A stretch of DNA of 64,000 nt from Rhizobium sp. SL42 (GCF_021729845.1 NZ_CP063397.1:69501-133500); one strand, 5' to 3'; shown: positions 15,359-24,755, counted from the stretch's first letter. Made by a program: numbers and translations. The notes: a model not told the origin generated them from the sequence alone.

Positions 15359-18019
15359 ATGGCGTCCACTGAAACCAAAACCACCTGCCCCTATTGCGGC
15401 GTCGGTTGCGGGGTCATCGCAAGGGTCGAAGACGACGGCTCGGTCAGCATCAAGGGTGATCCGGATCACCCGGCCAATTTCGGCAGGCTCTGTTCCAAGG
15501 GGTCCGCCCTCGCTGAAACCATCGATCTAGACGGTCGCGCGCTCTACCCGGAAATCATGGGCGAGCGCACGACCTGGGACACGGCTCTCGACATGGTGGC
15601 CCGCACCTTCGCGCAGACCATCGCCGCGCATGGTCCCGATTCCGTCGCCTTCTACGTTTCCGGTCAGCTTCTGACCGAGGACTATTACGTCGCAAACAAG
15701 CTGATGAAGGGCTTCATCGGCTCGGCTAATATCGACACCAATTCCCGTCTCTGCATGGCCTCCTCCGTCGCCGGCCACCGCCGTGCCTTCGGATCCGATA
15801 CTGTGCCCGGATGTTATGAAGACCTGGAACTCGCCGATCTCGTGGTGCTGGTCGGCTCCAACATGGGCTGGTGCCATCCGGTCCTCTATCAGCGACTGGC
15901 GGCGGCAAAGGCGGCGCGTCCCGCGTTGAAAGTGATCGTCATCGATCCTCGCCGCACGGCAACCTCCGATATCGCCGACCTCCATCTCTCCATCCGCCCG
16001 GACGGCGACGTCGCACTCTTTAATGGCCTGCTCGGTCATCTTGTCCACGAGAATGCGATCGATCAGAGCTACATAGCCGCCCACACGCAGGGCTTTGCCG
16101 AGGCCTTCGCCGCGGCGGACACGTCGATGGCCGACCTGATCGAGGCGACCGGCCTTCCGGCCATGCAGATCCGCCAGTTCTTCCATCTCTTCCAGACCAC
16201 CGAAAAGGTCGTCACCTGCTACAGCCAGGGCGTAAACCAGTCCTCTGTCGGCTCCGACAAGGTCAATGCTATCATCAATTGCCATCTGGCGACGGGCCGC
16301 ATCGGCCGGCCCGGCATGGGACCTTTCTCGCTGACCGGCCAGCCCAATGCGATGGGCGGACGTGAGGTCGGCGGTCTCGCCAACATGCTCGCCGCGCACA
16401 TGGCGATCGAAAATCCGGACCATCGCGAAAAGGTCCAGCGCTTCTGGCAATCGCCGGCGATTTCGGACAAGGCCGGCCTGAAGGCCGTCGACATGTTCGA
16501 AGCCGTCGCCGATGGTCGCATCAAGGCGCTCTGGATCATGTCCACCAATCCGGTCGTCTCCATGCCGGATGCCGACCGCGTCAAGGCAGCCATCGAGGCC
16601 TGCCCCTTCGTCGTCGTCTCCGACATCATGAAGGATACCGACACGGCCCGCCTGGCCCATGTGCTGTTGCCGGCCACCGGCTGGGGCGAGAAATCCGGTA
16701 CGGTGACCAATTCCGAGCGCCGAATTTCACGCCAGCGTCCCTTCCTGCCACATCCAGGCGAAGCACGCGCCGACTGGTGGCAACTGGCCGAAGTCGGCAA
16801 ACGCATGGGCTTCGAACAGGCCTTCACCTACACATCACCGGCCGACATATTCGCCGAACATGCCGCCTTGTCCGCTTTCGAAAACGACGGGGAGCGCGAT
16901 TTTGACATTGGCGCGCATGGCGCGATCGCAGAAGACGACTACGACAAGCTGCGCCCCTTCCAGTGGCCGCAGCAGTACGGCAAGACATCCGGTGAGAAAC
17001 GCTTCTTTGCCGATGGCCACTTCTACCATGCGGACCGCCGCGCCCGTTTCGTCGCAACGCCTTCAAAACTGCCGTCGCGTACCAGCCTCGACTTCCCGCT
17101 GATCCTCAACACCGGCCGCGTGCGTGATCATTGGCATACGATGACCCGCACCGGAAAAAGCGCCAGGCTATCGGCCCACATCGCCGAGCCCTTTGCCGAA
17201 ATCCACCCGCTCGACGCCGCGCGTTATCAGATCGCAGACGCGGATCTCGTCGAATTCTCCGTGGAAAACGGTGCCCGCATCATTGTCCGGGCACTGCTGA
17301 CTGAACGCCAGAGCCGCGGCTCTGTCTTCGTGCCGATGCACTGGACCGACGAGACATCCTCGCTCGGCCGGGTCGATGCGCTCGTGCCCGCGCTGGTCGA
17401 CCCGGTGTCTGGTCAGCCCGCTCTGAAGCATGTGCCCGTCACCATGCGCCGCTATGCCGCAAAGGCCTATGGCTTTGCCGTCAGTGTCGAGAAGCCGGAA
17501 GGACTTGACGCCGCTTACTGGGTGGTCGCCAAGGCAGATGGCGGCTGGCGCATCGAGCTCGGTTTCGATGACGCCGACACGAACTGGGAAGCCTGGGCAC
17601 GAAAGGCATTCGCCATTCCGACCAGCATCGAGGTGACCGGTTATGCCGATGCCAGAAGCGGCGATACCCGTCTTGCTTTCTTTGCCGGACAGCGCTTCCT
17701 CGGCGCCCTCTTCGTTGCCGCCAGCCCCGTGGCCGTGTCCCGCAACTGGCTGGTCGGCCAATTGCGGGAGCAGCAGACGGAAGCCGCCAGACGTTATGCC
17801 CTGATTGCCGGTCGGCCGAGCGCCGACCGCCCCGACCCCGGCGCGATCGTCTGCTCCTGCTTCTCGGTCGGCGCCAACCAGATCACAGGCGCCGTTCGTC
17901 AGGGCTGCGCGAGCGTAGAGGCGGTGGGCGCCGCATTGTCCGCTGGAACCAACTGCGGTTCATGCCGCTCCGAAATCAGGAGGATCATCGATGCTTGCCA
18001 CGTCCTCGCAGCGGAATGA
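15359..18019 (+). CDS. nasA: Assimilatory nitrate reductase catalytic subunit
   Basis: An 886-residue cytoplasmic molybdenum enzyme reducing nitrate to nitrite. The N-terminus binds a [4Fe-4S] cluster (CPYCGVGC followed by the fourth Cys in GRLCSKGSA). Molybdopterin oxidoreductase domains and a molydopterin dinucleotide-binding domain (from about SLDFPLILNTGRVRDHWHTM) follow. The C-terminus carries an extra BFD-like [2Fe-2S] domain (CSCFSVGANQITG, then NCGSC), as in Klebsiella-type NasA. The start at 15359 has GAGG six bases before it; the frame is open further upstream inside nirD. Its last 29 bases overlap cysG. Confidence 0.95.
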   Translation: MASTETKTTCPYCGVGCGVIARVEDDGSVSIKGDPDHPANFGRLCSKGSALAETIDLDGRALYPEIMGERTTWDTALDMVARTFAQTIAAHGPDSVAFYVSGQLLTEDYYVANKLMKGFIGSANIDTNSRLCMASSVAGHRRAFGSDTVPGCYEDLELADLVVLVGSNMGWCHPVLYQRLAAAKAARPALKVIVIDPRRTATSDIADLHLSIRPDGDVALFNGLLGHLVHENAIDQSYIAAHTQGFAEAFAAADTSMADLIEATGLPAMQIRQFFHLFQTTEKVVTCYSQGVNQSSVGSDKVNAIINCHLATGRIGRPGMGPFSLTGQPNAMGGREVGGLANMLAAHMAIENPDHREKVQRFWQSPAISDKAGLKAVDMFEAVADGRIKALWIMSTNPVVSMPDADRVKAAIEACPFVVVSDIMKDTDTARLAHVLLPATGWGEKSGTVTNSERRISRQRPFLPHPGEARADWWQLAEVGKRMGFEQAFTYTSPADIFAEHAALSAFENDGERDFDIGAHGAIAEDDYDKLRPFQWPQQYGKTSGEKRFFADGHFYHADRRARFVATPSKLPSRTSLDFPLILNTGRVRDHWHTMTRTGKSARLSAHIAEPFAEIHPLDAARYQIADADLVEFSVENGARIIVRALLTERQSRGSVFVPMHWTDETSSLGRVDALVPALVDPVSGQPALKHVPVTMRRYAAKAYGFAVSVEKPEGLDAAYWVVAKADGGWRIELGFDDADTNWEAWARKAFAIPTSIEVTGYADARSGDTRLAFFAGQRFLGALFVAASPVAVSRNWLVGQLREQQTEAARRYALIAGRPSADRPDPGAIVCSCFSVGANQITGAVRQGCASVEAVGAALSAGTNCGSCRSEIRRIIDACHVLAAE

Positions 18020-19493
18020 GCCCCGGCGGCCCGCGCGGGTCGCGCCGCTTGCCAAGCTTCCGGTCTTCTGGTCGCTCGAAGGCAAAAAGGTGGTCGTTGC
18101 CGGCGGCACGGACGGTGCCGCCTGGAAGGCCGAGCTATTGGCGGCTTGCGGAGCGCGGGTTCACGTCCATTGCCCTGCGGACGAGCTTTCCGATGTCTTT
18201 CGCGAATTGCTGGCGACGGACCACGCCGACGGTCGCTACGCCCACCATCCGCACCACTGGCACTCAGGCATCTTCGACGACGCGGCACTCGCTCTTGCTG
18301 ACTGCGAAACCGACGAAGAGGCTGAAGCCTTTCACACGGCTGCCCGCGCGGCCGGCGTGCCGGTCAATGTCATCGACAAGCCAGCCTTCTGCCAGTTCCA
18401 GTTCGGCTCGATCGTCAATCGCTCCCCGGTGATCGTGTCGATCTCCACCGATGGCGCCGCCCCCATTCTGGCACAGGCCATCAGACGCCGCATCGAGACC
18501 GTTCTGCCGCATGCCTTGAAGGGCTGGGCGGAACTTGCACGCGACATTCGCGACCGGGTCAATCAACGCCTGGCACCAGGCCCCCAGCGCCGGACCTTCT
18601 GGGAGCGTTTTGTCGACCACACATTCACCAGTAACCAATCGCCGGAGGAGGGCGTCGAGCGGGCGCTTCTGACAGAGGTCGAAAGCCTGTCGGAAGCGCC
18701 CGCCACCGGTCGCGTGACTCTGGTCGGGGCGGGACCAGGCGACGCCGAACTGCTGACGCTGAAGGCAGTGCGCGCATTGCAATCGGCCGACGTCATTCTC
18801 TTCGATGACCTTGTCTCCTCCGAAGTGCTGGAACTGGCCCGGCGCGAGGCCAAGCGCATGCTGGTCGGCAAGCGGGGCGGTCGCGAGAGTTGCAAGCAGG
18901 ACGACATCAACACGATGATGGTGAACTTCGCCAAGGCTGGAAAGCGAGTGGTTCGCCTGAAATCCGGCGATCCGATGATCTTCGGCCGTGCCGGCGAGGA
19001 GATCGCCCGCCTGGAGGCCGAAGGCATTCCTGTTGATGTCGTACCGGGTATTACCGCTGCCAGCGCCATGGCATCGGCGCTGGGCATTTCGCTCACGCAC
19101 CGCGACCACGCGCAATCGGTCCGCTTCGTCACAGGCCATTCGCGCCATGGCGACCTGCCGGCCAATACCGATTGGTCAGCACTTGCCGATCCGGCAGTCA
19201 CTACCGTCTTCTATATGGGCGGCCGCACAGCCGGAAAAATCCGCGAAGCGCTTGCCACGAGCGGCATGCCGCTTTCGACCCCTGCCGTTATCGTGACCTC
19301 CGTCACCCGACCAAACGAGCGTCGCTGGTCCGGCTCGCTCGATGAGCTTGCCGAAGCCGTCGCCACCATCGGCGTCGACGAACCGATCCTGATCGGCATC
19401 GGCAATGCCTTTGCCGCAAGGTCAAAGGCGCCGGTTGAAATGCCGGTCCCACCTTCGGATCTTCGGGAGATGCGGGTGGCGCAAAGCGCCTAG
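17991..19493 (+). CDS. cysG: Siroheme synthase (multifunctional)
   Basis: A 500-residue CysG-type fusion supplying siroheme for nitrite (and sulfite) reductase. Residues 1 to about 215 form the precorrin-2 dehydrogenase/ferrochelatase part (KKVVVAGGTDGAAWKAELLA). From about residue 240 comes the uroporphyrinogen-III C-methyltransferase (RVTLVGAGPGDAELLTLKAV, VVRLKSGDPMIFGRAGEE, VVPGITAASAMASALGI). AGGAGGA (17978-17984) sits six bases before the ATG, and the gene starts inside the nasA end. Its stop codon shares the palindrome CTAG with the stop of the convergent GntR gene. Placement in the nas operon suits co-production with its client enzyme. Confidence 0.94.
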   Translation: MLATSSQRNEPRRPARVAPLAKLPVFWSLEGKKVVVAGGTDGAAWKAELLAACGARVHVHCPADELSDVFRELLATDHADGRYAHHPHHWHSGIFDDAALALADCETDEEAEAFHTAARAAGVPVNVIDKPAFCQFQFGSIVNRSPVIVSISTDGAAPILAQAIRRRIETVLPHALKGWAELARDIRDRVNQRLAPGPQRRTFWERFVDHTFTSNQSPEEGVERALLTEVESLSEAPATGRVTLVGAGPGDAELLTLKAVRALQSADVILFDDLVSSEVLELARREAKRMLVGKRGGRESCKQDDINTMMVNFAKAGKRVVRLKSGDPMIFGRAGEEIARLEAEGIPVDVVPGITAASAMASALGISLTHRDHAQSVRFVTGHSRHGDLPANTDWSALADPAVTTVFYMGGRTAGKIREALATSGMPLSTPAVIVTSVTRPNERRWSGSLDELAEAVATIGVDEPILIGIGNAFAARSKAPVEMPVPPSDLREMRVAQSA

Positions 19494-20206
19494 GCAGGCA
19501 CGCCCGGCCGCGCAAAGGTCGCGCTTGCCTCGCTGACGATCGAGACATGATCATAGGCTGACTTGCCCGCAGCGAGCGCGTCGCCACGCAGGATAGCCGT
19601 GACGATCTCGTCATGCTCGCGCCACGACTTCGCCAAGCGCCCCTCAAGACGGAACTGCGCGCGCCGGAAGGGCGAAAGCCGAGCACGCGTCTGGGTCACC
19701 AGTTCCAGGATATGGTCGTTGTGCGCCCCGCGATAGAGCTGGGTGTGAAACTCGATGTTGTAGGCCGCGTAGTCCTCGTCGGCCGAGGCACGAACGATCC
19801 TGCTGGAAGCCTGGTGCATGTCCTCCAGATGCTTGCGCTCCGCAACGGTCATGCGTTCGGCGGACAGCCTCGCGCAGATACCTTCGAGCTCGGCCATCGC
19901 TTCGAACATCGAATTGAGAGAACTGCCGCTGACATTGGTGACCACGGCCCGCTTGTTCGGCTGGCGGTCGACGAGACCCATGGCGCAGAGTTCCCGCAAG
20001 GCCTCGCGCACCGGTGTGCGCGACACCTCGAAGCGTGCCGCAAGCGACCCTTCGTCCATCTTCTCGCCAGGCTCCAGGATGCCGGTAATGATCAGGTCCG
20101 CGATCGCCCGCACCATCTGCTCGACGGTCGTACCGGCACGAATGACGGGTTTCTTCTCAGGCTTGTCCACAGGCGATCCCACTTTGTTACTGCATACACA
20201 TGCCAA
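19490..20206 (-). CDS. GntR-family regulator (FCD type)
   Basis: A 238-residue transcription factor. The N-terminal winged helix holds AARFEVSRTPVREALRELCA, the standard GntR recognition segment. The C-terminal half is an all-helical FCD ligand-binding domain with the metal/ligand-type segments YNIEFHTQLY and WREHDEIVTAI. It is divergent from the BMP transporter/biuret operon and probably represses it until a pathway compound binds. The start used is TTG 20206, four bases after GAGG; a GTG at 20182 is the alternative, and no ATG start is available near the N-terminus. The stop overlaps the cysG stop. Confidence 0.85.
   Translation of the reverse strand: MACVCSNKVGSPVDKPEKKPVIRAGTTVEQMVRAIADLIITGILEPGEKMDEGSLAARFEVSRTPVREALRELCAMGLVDRQPNKRAVVTNVSGSSLNSMFEAMAELEGICARLSAERMTVAERKHLEDMHQASSRIVRASADEDYAAYNIEFHTQLYRGAHNDHILELVTQTRARLSPFRRAQFRLEGRLAKSWREHDEIVTAILRGDALAAGKSAYDHVSIVSEASATFARPGVPA
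20191..20199. promoter_or_regulatory. Candidate GntR operator, site 1
   Basis: TGCATACAC is repeated exactly at 20431-20439, where it overlaps the -12 box of the divergent sigma-54 promoter. It resembles the TTGTATACAA-type half-palindromes bound by FCD regulators. This copy lies at the 5' end of the regulator gene, suiting autoregulation. Confidence 0.4.
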
Positions 20207-20306
20207 AGCACCTCGCTCAAGTCAAACCTGCGCATCGGCATGTTGGCCGCCTTCCTGCACAGCGCCGGCCAGGCGTCGATGATGGGCGGACCATGAGCCG
20301 CCCATG

Positions 20307-20321
20307 TGCAGAAATGGTTGC
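20307..20321. promoter_or_regulatory. Candidate NtrC enhancer site of the BMP/biuret operon
   Basis: TGCAGAAATGGTTGC resembles the NtrC consensus TGCAC-N5-GGTGCA with two deviations. Its centre is about 130 bases before the predicted sigma-54 transcription start, a usual enhancer distance. Confidence 0.4.
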
Positions 20322-20345
20322 CTATTTCCTAACCATGCCGCCATC

Positions 20346-20363
20346 CAAACTGCATGCAGTTTG
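20346..20363. repeat. 18-bp perfect palindrome in the divergent control region
   Basis: CAAACTGCATGCAGTTTG is a perfect palindrome lying between the GntR gene and the sigma-54 promoter, about 90 bases before the predicted transcription start. Its TGCAT core is shared with the two TGCATACAC sites. It is probably the binding site of a dimeric regulator, either the GntR protein or another factor. Confidence 0.65.
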
Positions 20364-20418
20364 AGCTTGAGGCAAAGCCACCAATATCGAACCAAGCCTT
20401 ATCAGCAACTTACGTCTC

Positions 20419-20435
20419 TGGCACGCCGATTGCAT
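20419..20435 (+). promoter_or_regulatory. Sigma-54 (-24/-12) promoter of the BMP/biuret operon
   Basis: TGGCAC (20419-20424), five bases, TTGCAT (20430-20435), with GG and GC ten bases apart: a consensus RpoN promoter. It matches the nas promoter at 15 of 17 positions. Start expected near 20445, 43 bases before the first gene. A TGCATACAC site overlaps the -12 element, so a bound repressor would block RpoN. Confidence 0.9.
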
Positions 20436-20487
20436 ACACTTTCTTGCTGAATTCAAGAATGGCAAAAGCCAGATAAGGGGAACTTCG

Positions 20488-21612
20488 ATGACCAAGCTTA
20501 TGTCCGTTACCCGCAGAACATTCCTGAAGACTTCCGCCGCCGGCGTCGCAGGCGCCGCCCTTGCACCCAATGCCTTCTTCTCGCCCGCGATGGCCCAGGC
20601 CGCCCTCACCGTCGGCTTCATCTATGTCGGCCCGAAGGATGACTATGGCTACAACCAGGCCCATGCCGAGGGTGCAGCTGTTTTGAAAAGCATGGCCGGC
20701 GTCACCGTCGTCGAGGAAGAAAACGTGCCGGAAACCGTCGATGTCCAGAAGACAATGGAATCGATGATCAACCTTGATGGCGCAACCCTCGTCTTCCCGA
20801 CATCCTTCGGTTACTTCGACCCCCATATGCTGGCGATGGCTGAAAAGTATCCCGACGTCCAGTTCCGCCATTGCGGTGGTCTCTGGCAGGAGGGCAAGAA
20901 CCCGATGAACACCGGCTCCTATTTCGGCTATATTGGCCAGGGCCAGTATCTCAACGGCATCACCGCCGGCTATGCCTCGAAGAGCAAGAAGATCGGCTTC
21001 GTCGCCGCCAAGCCGATCCCGCAGGTCGTGCAGAACATCAACTCCTTCCTGCTCGGCGCGCGCTCGGTCGATCCGTCCATCACCTGCCAGGTGATCTTCA
21101 CCGGCGAGTGGTCGCTGGCCGTCAAGGAAGCGGAAGCGACCAACGCATTGATCGACCAGGGCGCTGACGTCATCACCTGCCACGTCGACAGCCCGAAGGT
21201 CGTCGTCGAGACCGCCGCCGGCCGTGGCGCATTCGTCTGCGGTTACCACGCCAACCAGAGCCCTCTGGCGCCGGAAAAATATCTGACCGGTGCCGAATGG
21301 GCCTGGGGCAATGTCTATACCGATTTCGTCAAGAAGGCCCAGGCCGGTGAAAAGCTCGGCAATTTCGTCCGCGGCGGCCTGAAGGACGGCTTCGTCAAGA
21401 TGAGCCCGCTCGGCCCCGCCGTTTCCGCTGAAGCCCGCGCCAAGTTCGAAGCGATACAGGCGGAGATGATGAAGGGCGGCTTCTCCGTCTTCAAGAGCGG
21501 CCTGAAGGACAACAAGGGCACTGTCGTCGTCACCGCCGACCTTGCGGAAGACGCGATCGAACTCGAAAGCATGGGCTATCTGGTCGAGGGCGTGATCGGC
21601 TCGACATCCTGA
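20488..21612 (+). CDS. BMP-family ABC transporter substrate-binding protein
   Basis: A 374-residue periplasmic binding protein of the BMP/PnrA (basic membrane protein) family, whose known members bind purine or pyrimidine nucleosides and related compounds. A twin-arginine signal is present (VTRRTFLKTSAAGVAGAAL, cleavage near AMAQA). The mature part starts LTVGFIYVGPKDDYGYNQAH, characteristic of the family, and contains the conserved YFGYIGQGQYLNGITAGYAS. It is the first gene after the sigma-54 promoter. The gene company (formamidase, biuret hydrolase) suggests a small nitrogen-rich ligand such as biuret or a nucleobase product; this is inferred. Confidence 0.9.
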   Translation: MTKLMSVTRRTFLKTSAAGVAGAALAPNAFFSPAMAQAALTVGFIYVGPKDDYGYNQAHAEGAAVLKSMAGVTVVEEENVPETVDVQKTMESMINLDGATLVFPTSFGYFDPHMLAMAEKYPDVQFRHCGGLWQEGKNPMNTGSYFGYIGQGQYLNGITAGYASKSKKIGFVAAKPIPQVVQNINSFLLGARSVDPSITCQVIFTGEWSLAVKEAEATNALIDQGADVITCHVDSPKVVVETAAGRGAFVCGYHANQSPLAPEKYLTGAEWAWGNVYTDFVKKAQAGEKLGNFVRGGLKDGFVKMSPLGPAVSAEARAKFEAIQAEMMKGGFSVFKSGLKDNKGTVVVTADLAEDAIELESMGYLVEGVIGSTS

Positions 21613-21631
21613 AGCAGCGGGAGCGGCGGCC

Positions 21632-22780
21632 ATGACCTTGGAAATAAACAGTCAGAGCCTCGTTCCACCCCCGGTGCGGGCCGGAGATTTCCGGCCTGCC
21701 ATCGAATGGGCAGCGAGACGCGCAGAACCCCTCGCCATTGCACTGTTTGCGGTGGCGGTTGGACTTGCGATCTTCTCGGTCTTCATTGCCGCCATCGGCA
21801 AGTCGCCGCTTCAGCTCTTTCAACTGATGTATGCCGGCGGCTTCGGCAGCTGGTTTTCGATCCAGAACGCGCTGAGCCGCGCAGCGCCGCTGCTGCTCAC
21901 GGCGCTCTGCGTGGCGCTACCCGCACGCCTCGGCCTGACCGTTATCGGCGCCGAGGGCGCCGTCGTGCTGGGCGGGCTCGCTGGCGCGGCCATCGCCCTG
22001 CCCTTCGTCGGCCTAGTGCCGCCCCTCCTGCTCTGGATCATCATGGGCATTGCCGCCATGGTGATCGGCGGCATCTGGATCGGCCTGTCGGGTTTCCTGC
22101 GCCACTATCGCGGCGTCAACGAAACCATCGCCTCGCTGCTGTTTGCCTATATCGCCATCGCGCTGATGAACCAGTTGATCGAGGGACCGCTGCGCGATCC
22201 CGCCAGCCTCAACAAGCCGTCCACCACGCCAATCCCGGCCGAATACATGCTCGGCAAGATCCCCGGCATGGACGTGCACTGGGGCTTTGCCGTCGGCGTC
22301 GTCGCCTGCATCATCTCCTACATCGTCATCGAATGGACCACGAGCGGCTTTGCCGCCCGCATCGCCGGCGGCAACATGCGCGCCGCCCAGATCCAGGGAC
22401 TGCCCGTCGGCAGGCTGATTGTCGGCTTCACCGCTCTCGCCGGCGCCTTCGCCGGGCTGGCCGGCATGATCGAGGTCGCCGCGGTACAGGGCAGCGCCAA
22501 TGGCTCTCTGGCCGCCGGCTACGGCTATACCGGCATTCTCGTTGCCTTTCTTGCCCGCCACAATCCGCTCGCAATCATTCCGGTGGCCATCCTGCTCGGC
22601 GGGATCGATGCCTCCGGTGGCCTGATCCAGCGCCGCATGGCGCTTCCCGATGCGACTGTGCTCGTTCTCCAGGGCACGCTCTTTATCGCCGTGCTCTTTT
22701 CCGAAACCCTCTATGGCCGCTTCAAGATCTTCAATCCCGATCTCTGGAAGCAGCCCGACGCCAGCAAGGGAACAGCCTGA
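21632..22780 (+). CDS. BMP-type ABC transporter permease 1
   Basis: A 382-residue inner-membrane permease (BPD_transp_2 family, as in nucleoside importers such as NupP). The first 45 residues are cytoplasmic and about nine hydrophobic segments follow. The conserved RLGLTVIGAEGAVVLGGLAG and FRHYRGVNETIASLL-type segment (here LRHYRGVNETIASLLFAYI) identify the family. It pairs with the next gene's product. The start lies 19 bases after the binding-protein stop, and its stop overlaps the next start by one base. Confidence 0.9.
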   Translation: MTLEINSQSLVPPPVRAGDFRPAIEWAARRAEPLAIALFAVAVGLAIFSVFIAAIGKSPLQLFQLMYAGGFGSWFSIQNALSRAAPLLLTALCVALPARLGLTVIGAEGAVVLGGLAGAAIALPFVGLVPPLLLWIIMGIAAMVIGGIWIGLSGFLRHYRGVNETIASLLFAYIAIALMNQLIEGPLRDPASLNKPSTTPIPAEYMLGKIPGMDVHWGFAVGVVACIISYIVIEWTTSGFAARIAGGNMRAAQIQGLPVGRLIVGFTALAGAFAGLAGMIEVAAVQGSANGSLAAGYGYTGILVAFLARHNPLAIIPVAILLGGIDASGGLIQRRMALPDATVLVLQGTLFIAVLFSETLYGRFKIFNPDLWKQPDASKGTA

Positions 22781-23706
22781 TGGACGGAACCGATATCGGC
22801 CTCTGGGGCATCCCGCTCGCCATCATCGCCGGCGCCATCCGCGTCTCGACGCCCTTCATCTTCGTCAGCCTCGGCGAAATGATCACCGAGCGTTCAGGAC
22901 GCATCAATCTCGGCCTTGAAGGCACACTCGTCTTCGGCGCCATGGCAGCCTATGGCACCGCCGTCATGACCGGATCGCCCTGGCTCGGCGTGCTGGCCGC
23001 CATGCTGGCCGGCTCGCTCTTCGGCCTGCTGCACGGCTTCATCTGCAAATTCCCTAGGGTCAACGACATCGCGATTGGCATCGCCATGATGCAGTTCGGC
23101 CTCGGCCTCGCCTTCTTCCTCGGCAAGCCCTTCATCCAGCCCTCGGCGCCGAAGCTGCCGTCGATCCCCTTTGGGGGCTGGTCGAGTTATCCGCAGGTGC
23201 AGGCAGCCTTGAACATCAACGTTCTCTTCATCCTCGGCATTGCCCTTGCCTTTGCTCTCTCCTGGGCTTTGCGCAACACCCGCATGGGGCTCATTCTCCG
23301 GGTCGTCGGCGACAGTTCCGATGCCGCACGGGCCATGGGTCTCAACCCCGACACGATCCGTCTGCTGGCGACCGCCGTCGGCGGTGCACTGGCTGCGGTC
23401 GGCGGCGCCTATCTGTCGCTCTTCTATCCCGGCTCATGGAACGAAGGCATCTCTTCCGGCCAGGGCCTGATGGCCGTGGCGCTGGTCATCTTTGCCCGAT
23501 GGAACCCGGTCGGCTGCCTGCTCGCCTCGCTTCTCTTCGGCGGCGCCGGCGCGCTCGGCCCGGCCCTCCAGTCGGTCGGCGTCACCGAGGGCTACTACCT
23601 TTTCTACGCCGCGCCTTACGTGCTGACCCTCATCATCATGATCGCGACATCCTCGCCGACGCGCTCGCTCGCAGGCGCGCCGGGTGCGCTGTCGCTGACC
23701 AAGTAA
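22780..23706 (+). CDS. BMP-type ABC transporter permease 2
   Basis: A 308-residue permease of the same importer (NupQ-type). It has the family motif LGEMITERSGRINLGLEGTL near residue 35 and about eight hydrophobic segments. Its ATG shares a base with the upstream stop codon, so translation is coupled. It forms the second half of the membrane channel driven by the ATPase at 25454-27001. Confidence 0.9.
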   Translation: MDGTDIGLWGIPLAIIAGAIRVSTPFIFVSLGEMITERSGRINLGLEGTLVFGAMAAYGTAVMTGSPWLGVLAAMLAGSLFGLLHGFICKFPRVNDIAIGIAMMQFGLGLAFFLGKPFIQPSAPKLPSIPFGGWSSYPQVQAALNINVLFILGIALAFALSWALRNTRMGLILRVVGDSSDAARAMGLNPDTIRLLATAVGGALAAVGGAYLSLFYPGSWNEGISSGQGLMAVALVIFARWNPVGCLLASLLFGGAGALGPALQSVGVTEGYYLFYAAPYVLTLIIMIATSSPTRSLAGAPGALSLTK

Positions 23707-23728
23707 CTCGACCACAAGGGAGATTTCC

Positions 23729-24745
23729 ATGAACGGATTGGGTGGACTGAACAAATCGGAACACGGCGTTGGCATCGGCCTCGTTCAATTGCAATTGCCC
23801 AACACGGTGACAAAGGCAGATCTGGCGCGCCAGACCCAGGTGATCGTTGATCTCGTCGGCAAGGCACGGCGCAACCAGCCGGGCATGGATCTCGTCGTCT
23901 TCCCGGAATATGCGCTGCACGGCCTGTCAATGGACATCAATCCGGAGATCATGTGCACGCTTGACGGCCCGGAAGTCGCAGCCTTCAAGGCCGCCTGCAA
24001 GGCCAACAGTATCTGGGGCTGCTTCTCGATCATGGAGCGCAATCCCGGCGGCATGCCGTACAATTCCGGCATCATCATCGACGACCAGGGCGAACTGAAA
24101 CTCTACTATCGCAAGATGCACCCCTGGGTGCCGGTGGAACCGTGGGAGCCCGGCGATTTCGGCATTCCCGTTATCGAGGGGCCGAAAGGTGCGAAGCTCG
24201 CCCTGATCATCTGCCACGACGGCATGTTTCCGGAAATGGCCCGCGAATGCGCCTACAAGGGTGCCGAGATCATGATCCGCACGGCCGGTTACACTGCGCC
24301 GATCCGCGACAGCTGGAAATTCACCAACCAGTCGAACGCCTTCTGCAACCTGATGGTCACCGCCAATGTCTGCATGTGCGGCTCCGACGGCACCTTCGAC
24401 AGCATGGGCGAAGGAATGATCTGCAATTTCGACGGCACGATCATCGCCCATGGCACCAGCGGTCGGGTCAACGAGATCATCACGGCTGAGGTCCGCCCGG
24501 ATCTGGTGCGCGAGGCCCGCCTTGGCTGGGGCGTCGAGAACAACATCTACCAGTTCGGCCATCGCGGCTATGTCGCGGTCGCCGGCGGCGCCCGGGATGC
24601 GCCTTACAGCTACATGCACGACCTGATCGCCGGAAAATACCGCCTCCCCTGGGAGGACCAGGTCAAAGTGACCGATGGCACATCCTGCGGGTTCGACAAG
24701 CCAACTCGCCGCTACGGCGAAAATTTCAAGCTGGCCGGGGAATAG
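23729..24745 (+). CDS. amiF: Formamidase (nitrilase superfamily)
   Basis: A 338-residue cytoplasmic amidase of the AmiF type, hydrolysing formamide to formate and ammonium. The Glu-Lys-Cys triad is visible as E60 (VVFPEY), K129 (YYRKMHPW) and C162 ([10 protein letters not shown]). Extended stretches such as [15 protein letters not shown] and LPWEDQVK agree with Helicobacter pylori AmiF from memory, which supports formamidase over a general aliphatic amidase. It supplies ammonium in a nitrogen-limitation operon. AAGGGA precedes the start; biuH follows after 10 bases. Confidence 0.87.
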   Translation: MNGLGGLNKSEHGVGIGLVQLQLPNTVTKADLARQTQVIVDLVGKARRNQPGMDLVVFPEYALHGLSMDINPEIMCTLDGPEVAAFKAACKANSIWGCFSIMERNPGGMPYNSGIIIDDQGELKLYYRKMHPWVPVEPWEPGDFGIPVIEGPKGAKLALIICHDGMFPEMARECAYKGAEIMIRTAGYTAPIRDSWKFTNQSNAFCNLMVTANVCMCGSDGTFDSMGEGMICNFDGTIIAHGTSGRVNEIITAEVRPDLVREARLGWGVENNIYQFGHRGYVAVAGGARDAPYSYMHDLIAGKYRLPWEDQVKVTDGTSCGFDKPTRRYGENFKLAGE

Positions 24746-24755
24746 GAGAAAATCG

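Noticed and set aside
15527..16660. 377-codon minus-strand open frame inside nasA
   Set aside because: It lies fully opposite the molybdenum reductase reading frame and shows no recognisable domain.
21706..22779. Upstream extension of the second BMP permease frame across the first permease gene
   Set aside because: The extension is an arginine/histidine-rich shifted reading of permease 1; the true start is ATG 22780, overlapping its stop codon.
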